From Mycobacterium sp. 4858 (GTDB lineage: Bacteria; Actinomycetota; Actinomycetes; Mycobacteriales; Mycobacteriaceae), in the NCBI RefSeq assembly GCF_900240975.1, contig NZ_LT968775.1, forward strand, positions 1,488,001-1,552,000: a stretch of DNA of 64,000 nt. The letters run 5' to 3'. The position numbers were made by a program, and so were the translations under genes. Shown here piece by piece: positions 49,706-58,722 of this stretch (position 1 is the first letter of the stretch; every line of letters starts with the position of its first letter). Under the pieces are notes generated by a model. The model was not told where the DNA came from. It ran no database searches and saw only the letters and a list, made by a program, of their open reading frames with translations.

Positions 49706-50536
49706 CTAAACCTTTTCGATCCCCGCGATGGTTGACCGGGCTGTCGGATTGACACGGCCGCCGTGGCGGCGGGCGAGGGAGGCGGCGGTCCGCGGGTCGG
49801 CGGGCAGAAACGCTTCCAGACGCAGCTCCGACACGCTGACGTCGAGGGCCGTGACGAAGGTCGCGATCGTCGCGACCAGCCGCACGTCACCGTCGGGGCA
49901 GCGCAGGTGCAGCGGCACCGCGAAGCCCAGCGATTCGACCGGCCGCCCGCCCGGCGCCGGCAGGCCGTAACCCTCGAGTTCCTCCGTCAGCGCGTCGATG
50001 CGCGGGTGCGGGCCGCGTTCGCGCAAGCCGTGCAGAATGTGGCGCCGCCAGTCGTCGAGATTCACGATGCGCGGCGCCATACCCTCCGGGTGCAACGCGA
50101 CACGCAGTACGTTGACCGGTGGCTCCAGCAGCGACCCGGCCACCCCGTCGGTCAGCACCCCCAAAGCAGCGTTGGCGGCAACCAGCTCGCCGAAGCCGTC
50201 CATCACCAACGCCGGATACGGCAGGTGGCCGTCGAGAACATGCTGCAGCGCCTCACGCACGGGCCGCAGGAGCGGCGCGTCCGGGCGTGACTCCGGGTAC
50301 GCCGGAGCGAAGCCCGCCGCCGACAGCAGCGCGTTGCGTTGCCGCAGCGTCAGCTTTAGTGAGTCGGCCAGTCGGCTGACGATGTCGCGCCCGGGCGCCG
50401 ATCGGCCCTGCTCCAGAAAGCTCAGGTGCCGCTGGGTGGTGCCGGCGTCGTTCGCCAGGTCGACCTGGCTGAGCCGGCGCCGATTGCGCCATTCGCGGAG
50501 CACCGTGCCGAAGTCCGCCGGCGTCGCAGTGGACAT
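49706..50536 (-). CDS. XRE-family transcriptional regulator, MmyB-like
   Basis: 276 residues. N-terminal helix-turn-helix (FGTVLREWRNRRRLSQVDLA, TTQRHLSFLEQGRSAPGRDI) and a C-terminal PAS-like MmyB ligand domain (YPALVMDGFGELVAANAAL). The last residues, AGIEKV, coincide with the tyrS C terminus and are encoded by the duplicated block, so the 3' end of this gene is a junction. It is divergent from the LLM oxidoreductase gene 84 bases away and probably regulates it and itself. Start Met at 50536. Confidence 0.85.
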   Translation of the reverse strand: MSTATPADFGTVLREWRNRRRLSQVDLANDAGTTQRHLSFLEQGRSAPGRDIVSRLADSLKLTLRQRNALLSAAGFAPAYPESRPDAPLLRPVREALQHVLDGHLPYPALVMDGFGELVAANAALGVLTDGVAGSLLEPPVNVLRVALHPEGMAPRIVNLDDWRRHILHGLRERGPHPRIDALTEELEGYGLPAPGGRPVESLGFAVPLHLRCPDGDVRLVATIATFVTALDVSVSELRLEAFLPADPRTAASLARRHGGRVNPTARSTIAGIEKV

Positions 50537-50563
50537 GCACACAGTCAACCCGCGAACGATTCT

Positions 50564-50594
50564 GGGCGCTATTCCTTGCAGGGAATTGCCGCCC
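50564..50594. promoter_or_regulatory. 31-bp imperfect palindrome, candidate XRE operator
   Basis: GGGCG-ctATTCCtTGCAgGGAATtgc-CGCCC: the core ATTCC-N6-GGAAT and the outer GGGCG/CGCCC are symmetric about the centre near 50579. It lies in the divergent interval between the XRE regulator and the LLM gene, where an autoregulatory operator is expected. Confidence 0.5.
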
Positions 50595-50620
50595 ATCCCT
50601 ACGGGCGACACGATCGCGGT

Positions 50621-51571
50621 ATGAGTCAGCCACTCCAGTTCGGTGTCATGCCACCCCTGGCCGCCGAGCCCTGGGCAGGCGCCGACCTGCGCCGACTCCT
50701 CGACTTCGCCCGCGCAATCGAGGATCTGGGGTTCGACTCGGTGTGGGCAAACGACTCGTTGGTGCGGCCCCGCATCGAAGCGCTGACGTTTCTGTCGGCC
50801 ACGGCCGCGGTCACCGATCGCATAACCCTGGGCACCGCGGCCTTGCAGCCAGCGCTCCGGCGGCCCGTGCAGACCGCGCAGGTGCTCGCCTCTATCGACC
50901 GGTTGTCGGGCGGACGGTTGACCGTGGCGGTCGGCGCTGGCTTTCCGGGGTTGTCAGAGGTCGAATACGCCGCCTCGGAGGTGCCGTGGAGTCGACGGTT
51001 CGCACGCCTCGATGACACGGTCGCGCTGTGGCGTCAGCTCTGGAACACCAAGGAGCCCAGCTCGTTTCACGGTGCCGTGCTGCACCTCGAAGAAATCCCG
51101 GCCGGCATCACGCCGTTCGATGGGTCCGGCCCGCCCGTGTGGCTGGCCGGCGACACATCGGGCGCCCGGGCCCGTGCCGGCAGGATGTACGACGGGTGGC
51201 TCCCCTATCCGCCGGTGTCCGAGAGTTATCGGTCGGGTCTGGGCGAGGTGCGCGCCGCCGCCGAAGACACCGGCCGCGGGGCCGACGCCGTCACGCCCGC
51301 GCTGTTTGTCACCGTCCTGGTGACGGAGGATGCCGATGGTGGTCGGGCCGCTCTGGACGACTTCGCCACCAGCACATATGGATTCGGCATCGACATCGTC
51401 GAGCAGATCCAGACCTTCGCCGCGGGTACACCCGACGCCGTCATCGCTCGGCTGGCGAGCTTCATCGACGCCGGGGCTCGGCACATCGTCTGCCGCCCGG
51501 GTGTCCCCGGTCCTGACGGGTTCGTCGAGCAGCTGCAGCAGCTGCGGTTCGTGAAGGAGGCGCTCCGATGA
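50621..51571 (+). CDS. Luciferase-like (LLM class) F420/FMN-dependent oxidoreductase
   Basis: 316 residues of the bacterial luciferase-like TIM-barrel superfamily: FGVMPPL at the start, ARAIEDLGFDSVWANDSL, ITLGTAALQPALRRPVQTAQ, LSGGRLTVAVGAGF and P-V-WLAGDTSGARARAG. In mycobacteria these are mostly F420-dependent; the substrate is unknown. Start ATG at 50621. Divergent from the XRE regulator, and followed by a thioesterase 54 bases downstream. Confidence 0.85.
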   Translation: MSQPLQFGVMPPLAAEPWAGADLRRLLDFARAIEDLGFDSVWANDSLVRPRIEALTFLSATAAVTDRITLGTAALQPALRRPVQTAQVLASIDRLSGGRLTVAVGAGFPGLSEVEYAASEVPWSRRFARLDDTVALWRQLWNTKEPSSFHGAVLHLEEIPAGITPFDGSGPPVWLAGDTSGARARAGRMYDGWLPYPPVSESYRSGLGEVRAAAEDTGRGADAVTPALFVTVLVTEDADGGRAALDDFATSTYGFGIDIVEQIQTFAAGTPDAVIARLASFIDAGARHIVCRPGVPGPDGFVEQLQQLRFVKEALR

Positions 51572-51625
51572 CCGCGACACCGGCACGCCTGGACCACCAT
51601 TCACGCCCGGGTGAAAGCTGACTGG

Positions 51626-52087
51626 ATGAACACTTCGGATCGAACTGCCGACATACCGCAGCTCCCGTTCGCTGACACCCTTCAGATCGGCATTGGCAAG
51701 GTGACCGCCGAGGAAGTCACCGCCACGATGGCCTGGGCCGAGCATTTGTGTACCGCGGGTGGCATTCTGCACGGCGGGGCGCTCATGGCCTTCGCCGACA
51801 CAGTGGGCGCCTTGTGCGCGGTCGCCAACCTGCCGCGAGGCGCGGGCACCTCCACCATCGAATCCAAGACCAACTTCTTCCGCGCGGTACGCGGCGGCAT
51901 CGTGCACGCGACATGCAACCCGCTGCACGTCGGCCGCAGCACCATCGTCGTCCAGACCGACTTGAGCGACGATCGCGGCAAACGAGTCGCTCAAGTCACC
52001 CAGACCCAGGCCGTGTTGGGCAATCAAGAGGCGTGTCGCGGAAGTCACCGTGACCACCCTGGCCAACCCATCACGCCGACGGCATGA
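51626..52087 (+). CDS. PaaI-family hot-dog thioesterase
   Basis: 153 residues. The family motif HGGALMAFADTVGALCA is clear, preceded by AEHLCTAGGIL, then TIESKTNFFRAV and the final strands VVQTDLSDDRGKRVAQVTQTQAVL. The last 20 or so residues (ACRGSHRDHPGQPITPTA) do not look like the family and are encoded by the junction repeat next to tyrS, so the natural C terminus was probably replaced when the cassette inserted. Confidence 0.82.
   Translation: MNTSDRTADIPQLPFADTLQIGIGKVTAEEVTATMAWAEHLCTAGGILHGGALMAFADTVGALCAVANLPRGAGTSTIESKTNFFRAVRGGIVHATCNPLHVGRSTIVVQTDLSDDRGKRVAQVTQTQAVLGNQEACRGSHRDHPGQPITPTA
52045..52066. repeat. 22-bp junction repeat, copy B (with 18-bp block at 52112-52129)
   Basis: Second copy of the repeat at 49618-49639, same orientation. 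In the ancestral order this sequence would join the end of tyrS directly to the start of the DUF732 gene. Confidence 0.85.
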
Positions 52088-52106
52088 CACGGTCGCCGTT
52101 GCGGCG

Positions 52107-53378
52107 TCAGGCCTTTTCGATCCCCGCGACGGTGCGCTTTCCGCGGCGCAACACCAGCCACCGGCCGTACAGGAAATCCGAGGGCTGCGGAGCCCATTCC
52201 TCGCTGTCGATGCGGACGTTGTTGACCGATACGCCGCCCTCGCCCAGGGTGCGGCGCGCGGCTTTGCGGCTCTCGGACAGGCCGCTGGCCACCAACAGGT
52301 CGACGATCCCGTCCGGGCCGCCGGGTTTGAGCTCGGCGACCGACGCCTCGCGCAGCGCCGCCGCCAGCGTCGCCTCGTCCAGCCGGTCCAGTTCACCCTG
52401 CCCGAACAGCGCCCGGCTGGCGTGCTCGACCGCCTCGGTGGCCGCCTCGCCGTGCACCAGGACGGTCAGTTCGCGGGCCAGCCGTCGCTGTGCGGCCCGC
52501 TGCTGCGGGCGCTCGGCCGTCGCCTGTTCCAGCTCGGCCAACTCCTCGGCCGACAGGAAGGTGAACCACCGCAGGTAGCGGATCACGTCGGCGTCGGCGG
52601 TGTTGAAGAAGTACTGGTACCAGGCGTACGGGGTGGTCATCGCCGGGTCGAGCCACAGGCTGCCGCCGCCGGTCGACTTGCCGAACTTGGTGCCGTCGGC
52701 CGCCGTCACCAGCGGCACGGTGAGCGCGTGCACCGTCGCGCCCAGCTTCTGGCGCACCAGCCGGACCCCGGCGATGATGTTGCCCCACTGGTCGGAGCCG
52801 CCGATCTGCAGCGCGCAGTCGTAGCGGCGATGCAGTTCGACGTAGTCGTTGGCCTGCAGCAGCATGTAGCTGAACTCCGTGTAGGAGATGCCCTCGCCCT
52901 CCAGCCGCCGCCGGATCGTGTCGCGGTCCAGCATGACGTTGACCGAGAAGTGCTTGCCCAGGTCGCGCAGGAACTCGATGGCCGACAACGGGGCCGTCCA
53001 GTCCAGGTTGTTGACGACGACGGCCCCCGTCGGCGACGTGTCGAAGTCGACGAAACGCTCCAGCTGGCCCCGGATGCGCTCGGTCCATTCGGCGACGGTG
53101 TCCGCCTCGTTGAGGGTGCGCTCCCCGACGTCGCGCGGGTCACCGATCATGCCGGTGGCCCCGCCGGCCAGCACGATCGGGCGGTGGCCGGCGCGCTGAA
53201 ACCGGCGCAGCGCCAGCAACGGCACCAGGTGCCCCGCATGCAGGCTGGCCGCCGTGGGGTCGAAGCCGGCGTACACCGTCATCGGCCCGCGCTGCGCCTC
53301 GGCCGCCAGCGCGTCGAGGTCGGTGGACTGCGCGATCAGCCCGCGCCAGCCCAGCTCGTCAAGGATCCCGGAAGACAT
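52107..53378 (-). CDS. tyrS: Tyrosyl-tRNA synthetase
   Basis: 423 residues of the bacterial TyrRS type: [19 protein letters not shown] with the HIGH-equivalent [15 protein letters not shown], the KMSKS-equivalent KFGKS and a C-terminal S4 RNA-binding domain ([20 protein letters not shown]). Start Met at 53378 ([13 protein letters not shown]). In M. tuberculosis (Rv1689) it lies next to lprJ; here three genes intervene. Confidence 0.97.
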   Translation of the reverse strand: MSSGILDELGWRGLIAQSTDLDALAAEAQRGPMTVYAGFDPTAASLHAGHLVPLLALRRFQRAGHRPIVLAGGATGMIGDPRDVGERTLNEADTVAEWTERIRGQLERFVDFDTSPTGAVVVNNLDWTAPLSAIEFLRDLGKHFSVNVMLDRDTIRRRLEGEGISYTEFSYMLLQANDYVELHRRYDCALQIGGSDQWGNIIAGVRLVRQKLGATVHALTVPLVTAADGTKFGKSTGGGSLWLDPAMTTPYAWYQYFFNTADADVIRYLRWFTFLSAEELAELEQATAERPQQRAAQRRLARELTVLVHGEAATEAVEHASRALFGQGELDRLDEATLAAALREASVAELKPGGPDGIVDLLVASGLSESRKAARRTLGEGGVSVNNVRIDSEEWAPQPSDFLYGRWLVLRRGKRTVAGIEKA

Positions 53379-53505
53379 CGCCGCCGACTTTAGTCGGTCC
53401 CGCGGCCACGATTCGCCCACGCGCACCGGGATGAGGCAAGCTAACCGAGCGGCGCACCGCCGCGTCACCGCCTGCCCGCTGAGCGCACCGACGACGTGGA
53501 GCGTG

Positions 53506-54384
53506 ATGGACAACCGATACTGGCCGCTGGTCGTCGTGGTGGTGATGCTGGCCCTCGGGCTGACGCTCACGGTCGCCGACTTCAAACGGGCCGCCACGAT
53601 GCGCAAACCGCTCGCGGTGGCGCTCATCTGCCAGTCGCTGCTGCTGCCGGCCCTGTGCCTGGCGATCGCCGAGGCCTTCCACCTCGAGCCCCATCTGGCC
53701 GTGGGTCTCATGCTGATGGCCGCCACCCCCGGCGGGACGATGTCGAGCATCCTGAGCCACCTGTTCAACGGCGACCTGGCGCTCAACCTCACGCTGACCG
53801 CGATCAACGCCGTGCTGTCGATCGTCGCGCTGCCCGCGATTCTGGCGGTGTCGATGACCTGGTTCCTCGGCGAAGGCCGGTTCCTCCCGCTCCAGGTGGA
53901 CAAGTTCTTCACGGTGTTCGGCCTGGTGCTCGTCCCGATCGCGATCGGGGTCGCCTTCCGTCACCGCTTCCCCGAACTCGCCCAACGGCTGCAGCGGCCG
54001 GTCCGCATCATCGCGCTGGCGTTGCTGGTCGTCGCCGTGCTCGGCGCGGTCGCCGGGGGGCGGACGACGTTGTGGCATCACTTCGGCGCGCTGAGCGGGG
54101 CCGTCGTGACCTTCTGCGCCGTGAGCCTGACGGTCGGCTACCTGGCGCCGCGCTTCATGCGGCTGGCTCCCCGCCAGGCCGTGGCGGTCAGCCTGGAGGT
54201 CGGGATGCACAACGCCGTCGTGGCGATGGGCATCGCGTTGAGCCCACAGTTGCTGAACAGCACCGAAATGGCCATGCCGGCCGCGTTGTACAGCGCCGTC
54301 GCGCCCCTGCTGGCCGTGACGTTCGTGTTCCTCGCGCGGCGGGCGGACCCCGCCTTCCGCACGGCTGTCCGCGTCGCGGTCTAG
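53506..54384 (+). CDS. Bile acid:sodium symporter (BASS) family transporter
   Basis: 292 residues with about nine membrane helices, including the family patterns [20 protein letters not shown] and [13 protein letters not shown], and late [24 protein letters not shown] proteins carry organic acids with sodium; the mycobacterial substrate is unknown. Start ATG 53506; GTG at 53503 is an alternative. It starts 127 bases from the divergent tyrS start and overlaps the mpg stop by 4 bases (convergent). Confidence 0.85.
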   Translation: MDNRYWPLVVVVVMLALGLTLTVADFKRAATMRKPLAVALICQSLLLPALCLAIAEAFHLEPHLAVGLMLMAATPGGTMSSILSHLFNGDLALNLTLTAINAVLSIVALPAILAVSMTWFLGEGRFLPLQVDKFFTVFGLVLVPIAIGVAFRHRFPELAQRLQRPVRIIALALLVVAVLGAVAGGRTTLWHHFGALSGAVVTFCAVSLTVGYLAPRFMRLAPRQAVAVSLEVGMHNAVVAMGIALSPQLLNSTEMAMPAALYSAVAPLLAVTFVFLARRADPAFRTAVRVAV

Positions 54385-54992
54385 TCGCTGGTCCCGGGGG
54401 CGGGTGCCCGCGGGCTGCGCCGGTACGCCGAGACTTCCGGCCGGCCCGCGAGCCAGAATCGCCACGGCCGGTCGGCGGCTTGGCTGACCCCGACGCGCGG
54501 ACCCGACGCGGCGGTCAGCGGCTCGTTGAGTTCGAGGGTCACCGGGCTGGCCGGGCTGAACAGGTCGATGCCGTTGTCGTCCATGGTGATTCCCAGGGCC
54601 GAACACAGGTTCCCCGGCCCCCGCGCGAGCGCGGCCCCGCGCACCAGCTCGCCGCGCCGGGCGCGCGCGGTCTCGGTGCCCTCCTCGAGGGCCGCGGCGC
54701 GCAGCAACACCGCCGCGGCCGTGCCGTCCGGCCCGCAGGAGACGTTGGCGCACACGTGGATCCCGTGGCTGCGGTAGGTGTAGAGCCGCCCGGGCGGACC
54801 GAACATCACCGCGTTGCGTCCGCTGATGCCGCGATAGGAGTGCGCCGCGGCGTCCGGCCAGGGACCGTCGGGAACGCCGCCGTAGGCCTCCACTTCGACG
54901 ATGACGGCGCTGACGCCCCGCCCGGTGAGGGTGGCGCCGAGTAGCCGTTGGGCAGCAGCGACGGGGTCGACGAGCAGCTGACGTGCGGCCAC
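54381..54992 (-). CDS. mpg: 3-methyladenine DNA glycosylase (Aag/Mpg family)
   Basis: 203 residues. The single-domain alkyladenine glycosylase family is recognised from [58 protein letters not shown] and [11 protein letters not shown]. It removes alkylated purines in base-excision repair. Corresponds to Rv1688, still next to tyrS apart from the inserted transporter gene. Confidence 0.92.
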   Translation of the reverse strand: MAARQLLVDPVAAAQRLLGATLTGRGVSAVIVEVEAYGGVPDGPWPDAAAHSYRGISGRNAVMFGPPGRLYTYRSHGIHVCANVSCGPDGTAAAVLLRAAALEEGTETARARRGELVRGAALARGPGNLCSALGITMDDNGIDLFSPASPVTLELNEPLTAASGPRVGVSQAADRPWRFWLAGRPEVSAYRRSPRAPAPGTSD

Positions 54993-55063
54993 CCACCGAA
55001 CCTACCGACCGCGCCGCCATGGCAGTATCCCGGTGTCCTGGGACCTGCGAAGGAGCACACGTC

Positions 55064-56341
<1,278 letters not shown>

Positions 56342-56345
56342 CCCC

Positions 56346-56374
56346 TTGACAGGCCCTCGGTAGAGGACGAATAT
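56346..56374 (+). promoter_or_regulatory. Sigma-A type promoter of the ABC exporter operon
   Basis: TTGACA at 56346-56351, 17-base spacer, GAATAT at 56369-56374. The expected transcription start falls at about 56381-56382, on or beside the ATG of the ATPase gene, so the message would be leaderless, which mycobacteria translate efficiently. Confidence 0.65.
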
Positions 56375-56405
56375 TCATCACATGATGACTTCATCACGTG
56401 ATGAA
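56374..56405. promoter_or_regulatory. Tandem 16-bp palindromic operators, candidate TetR binding sites
   Basis: TTCATCACATGATGAC (56374-56389) is followed without gap by the perfect palindrome TTCATCACGTGATGAA (56390-56405). They overlap the -10 box, the start site and the first eight codons of the ATPase gene. The TetR gene of the same operon is the obvious candidate ligand-controlled repressor. Confidence 0.7.
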
Positions 56406-57137
56406 TTAATCAGCGAACCGGCCGTCCGCATCGATCACCTGCGGGTGATCCGCGGTAAGCGCCCCGCCCTGCACGACTTCTCGGTGCAGATCGCGCGCGG
56501 CAGCGTCACCGGCCTGCTCGGCCCGTCCGGCTGCGGCAAGACCACCCTGATGCGGTCCATCGTCGGCACCCAGATCGTCACCTCGGGAACCGTCACCGTG
56601 CTCGGCCACCCGGCCGGGTCGGCGTCGCTGCACCGCCGGGTCGGGTACCTGCCGCAGGATCCGACCATCTACAACGACCTGCGCGTGGTCGACAACGTCC
56701 GGTATTTCGCCTCGCTGTACGGTTTCGACCGCCAGGCCGCCGACGCGGCGATCGAGCGGGTGGGGCTGGCCGATCACCGAACCGCCTTCTGCGCCAACCT
56801 TTCCGGCGGTCAGCGCACCCGGGTTTCGCTGGCGTGCGCGCTGGTCTGCCGGCCCGCGCTGCTCGTGCTCGACGAGCCGACGGTGGGCCTGGACCCCGTG
56901 CTGCGCGCGGATCTCTGGGAGCAGTTCGCCGACCTCGCCCGCGGCGGAACCACGCTGCTGGTGTCCAGCCACGTCATGGACGAGGCCGACCACTGCGGTG
57001 ACCTGCTGCTGATGCGGGACGGTCACCTGCTCGCGCACACCACACCGGACCGACTACGAGAGGACACCGGATGCACGTCACTGGAGGACGCGTTTCTGTC
57101 CATCATCAAGCGCAACATCATGCGCCAGGCCGGTTAG
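56382..57137 (+). CDS. ABC transporter ATP-binding protein (drug/lipid exporter type)
   Basis: 251 residues: Walker A GPSGCGKTTLM, Q-loop region YLPQDPTIYND, signature NLSGGQRTRVSLACALV, Walker B LLVLDEPTVGLDP and switch His in LVSSHVMDEADHCGD. It is an ABC-2 type exporter ATPase, the counterpart of Rv1687c. The start ATG lies within the first operator site. The next gene, a permease, overlaps its end. Confidence 0.92.
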   Translation: MMTSSRDELISEPAVRIDHLRVIRGKRPALHDFSVQIARGSVTGLLGPSGCGKTTLMRSIVGTQIVTSGTVTVLGHPAGSASLHRRVGYLPQDPTIYNDLRVVDNVRYFASLYGFDRQAADAAIERVGLADHRTAFCANLSGGQRTRVSLACALVCRPALLVLDEPTVGLDPVLRADLWEQFADLARGGTTLLVSSHVMDEADHCGDLLLMRDGHLLAHTTPDRLREDTGCTSLEDAFLSIIKRNIMRQAG

Positions 57138-57889
57138 GGCTCAAGGGATATACCGCCACCACGACAAGGATCCTGCGCCAGCTGGCGGCCGACCACCGCA
57201 GCGTCGCGATGATCCTGTTCGTGCCGGTCCTGGTGATCACGCTGATGTACTACATGCTGCAGAACGAGCCGCACCGGCCGGGCACGCCGACGCCCTTCAA
57301 CAACGCCTGCCTGATCCTGCTGGGCCTGTTCCCGCTGTTCGTGATGTTCATCATCACGGCGATCACCATGCAGCGCGAACGGGCCTCCGGCACGCTGGAG
57401 CGCATCCTGACCACTCCCCTGCGCCGGTTCGACCTGCTGATGGCCTACGGCACCGCCTTCTCGACGGCCGCCGCAGCGCAGGCCGTCCTGGCGTGCATCG
57501 TGTCGTTCTGGCTGCTCGGCTTCGACACCGCCGGCAGCCCCGCGTGGGTGTTCGTGATCGCGATCGTCAACGCCGTCCTCGGCGTGGGCCTCGGCCTGCT
57601 GTGTAGCGCCTTCGCGCGCACCGAGTTTCAGGCGGTGCAGTTCATCCCGCTGGTGATGGTGCCGCAGTTGTTGCTGGCCGGCATCATCGTGCCGCGGGCG
57701 TTGATGGCGCACTGGCTGCAGTGGGTCAGCGACGTGATGCCGGCCAGCTACGCGCTGGAGGCACTCCAACAGGTGGGGGTGCACCCGCAGCTGACCTACG
57801 TCGCGGTGCGCGACATCGTCGTCGTGCTGGGTTTCGCGCTCGCGTCGCTGTGCCTGGCGGCCGCGACGCTGCGGCGACGGACCGCGTAG
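57071..57889 (+). CDS. ABC-2 type transporter permease
   Basis: 272 residues with six membrane helices and the ABC-2 family pattern: an N-terminal helix, a large loop with MQRERASGTLERILTTPLRR, FDLLMAYGTAFS, GLGLLCSAFARTEFQAVQ and the late helix pair around LLLAGIIVPRALMA. Counterpart of Rv1686c. The only early start in frame is ATG 57071, inside the ATPase gene, a 67-base overlap; the next Met is too far inside the first helix. The exported substrate is unknown. Confidence 0.88.
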   Translation: MHVTGGRVSVHHQAQHHAPGRLGLKGYTATTTRILRQLAADHRSVAMILFVPVLVITLMYYMLQNEPHRPGTPTPFNNACLILLGLFPLFVMFIITAITMQRERASGTLERILTTPLRRFDLLMAYGTAFSTAAAAQAVLACIVSFWLLGFDTAGSPAWVFVIAIVNAVLGVGLGLLCSAFARTEFQAVQFIPLVMVPQLLLAGIIVPRALMAHWLQWVSDVMPASYALEALQQVGVHPQLTYVAVRDIVVVLGFALASLCLAAATLRRRTA

Positions 57890-57908
57890 TGGCGATCTAG
57901 TGGCGATC
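57887..57908. repeat. Tandem 11-bp repeat at the permease/TetR junction
   Basis: TAGTGGCGATC occurs twice in direct succession. The first copy contains the permease stop codon and a GTG that runs into TAG; the second contains the GTG used by the TetR gene. Confidence 0.85.
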
Positions 57909-58541
57909 GCAAGCGCGGCGAAGCCCGCCAATGAGGGCCGCAGGCGGCCCGGGCGGCCGGCCGGCAGCCCCGACACCCGCAACCGCATCCTGGCCAGCGC
58001 CCGAGAATTGTTCGCCACCAATGGAATCGGCAATACCTCGATCCGCGCGGTGGCGGCGGCCGCGGGCGTCGACTCGGCGCTGGTGCATCACTACTTCGGC
58101 ACCAAGGAGAAGCTGTTCGCCGCGGCCGTGCACATCCCGATCGACCCGATGGACATCATCGGCCCGCTGCGCGACGTGCCGATCGAGGAAGTCGGTTACC
58201 GGCTGCCGTCGATGTTGTTGCCGCTGTGGGATTCCGACCTGGGCACGGGGTTCATCGCCACGCTGCGGTCCATCCTGGCCGGCTCGGAGGTCAACCTGTT
58301 CCGCACGTTCATCGAGGACGTGATCGCGGTGGAAGTCGGCCCGCGCGTTGACAATCCGCCCGGCAGCGGGGTCATCCGCGTCCAGTTCGTCGCGTCCCAG
58401 CTGGTCGGCGTCGTGATGGCCCGCTACATCCTGCAGCTGGAGCCGTTCGCGTCGCTGCCGGCCCAGCAGGTCGCGCAGACCATCGCGCCCAACCTGCAGC
58501 GCTATCTCACCGGGGATCTGCCGGACGGGCTCGTGCCATGA
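57900..58541 (+). CDS. TetR-family transcriptional regulator
   Basis: 213 residues. After a basic N terminus comes the TetR helix-turn-helix: RILASARELFATNGIGNTSI then RAVAAAAGVDSALVHHYFGT. The C-terminal ligand-binding domain resembles the TetR_C_33-like mycobacterial type (LGTGFIATLRSILAGSE). Third gene of the exporter operon, it likely represses it through the tandem palindromes at 56374-56405. GTG start at 57900. Counterpart of Rv1685c. Its 3' end overlaps the convergent Trm112-like gene by 35 bases. Confidence 0.9.
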   Translation: MAIASAAKPANEGRRRPGRPAGSPDTRNRILASARELFATNGIGNTSIRAVAAAAGVDSALVHHYFGTKEKLFAAAVHIPIDPMDIIGPLRDVPIEEVGYRLPSMLLPLWDSDLGTGFIATLRSILAGSEVNLFRTFIEDVIAVEVGPRVDNPPGSGVIRVQFVASQLVGVVMARYILQLEPFASLPAQQVAQTIAPNLQRYLTGDLPDGLVP

Positions 58542-58722
58542 GCCGGGCGTGCTCGTCGTCGTCGACGTCGCGGGCCTCGTCGACCAGCAGCACCGGGATG
58601 CCGTCCTCGATCCGGTAGGCGCGCCGCAGCCGCGGGTTGTACAGGAACTCGTCATCCACGAGCAGCAGCGGGCCACGGTCGGCCGGGCACACCAGGATTT
58701 CCAGCAGCGAATCGTCAATCAT
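58507..58722 (-). CDS. Trm112-like small protein (Rv1684 position)
   Basis: 71 residues of the UPF0434/Trm112 type: LLEILVCPADRGPLLLVDDE, then a central strand and IEDGIPVLLVDEAR. Only one of the classical zinc-binding cysteines (C12) is present, so it may not bind zinc. In eukaryotes and archaea such proteins activate methyltransferases. The ATG overlaps the stop of the large lipase/acyl-CoA-synthetase gene. Confidence 0.85.
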   Translation of the reverse strand: MIDDSLLEILVCPADRGPLLLVDDEFLYNPRLRRAYRIEDGIPVLLVDEARDVDDDEHARLMARARPADPR

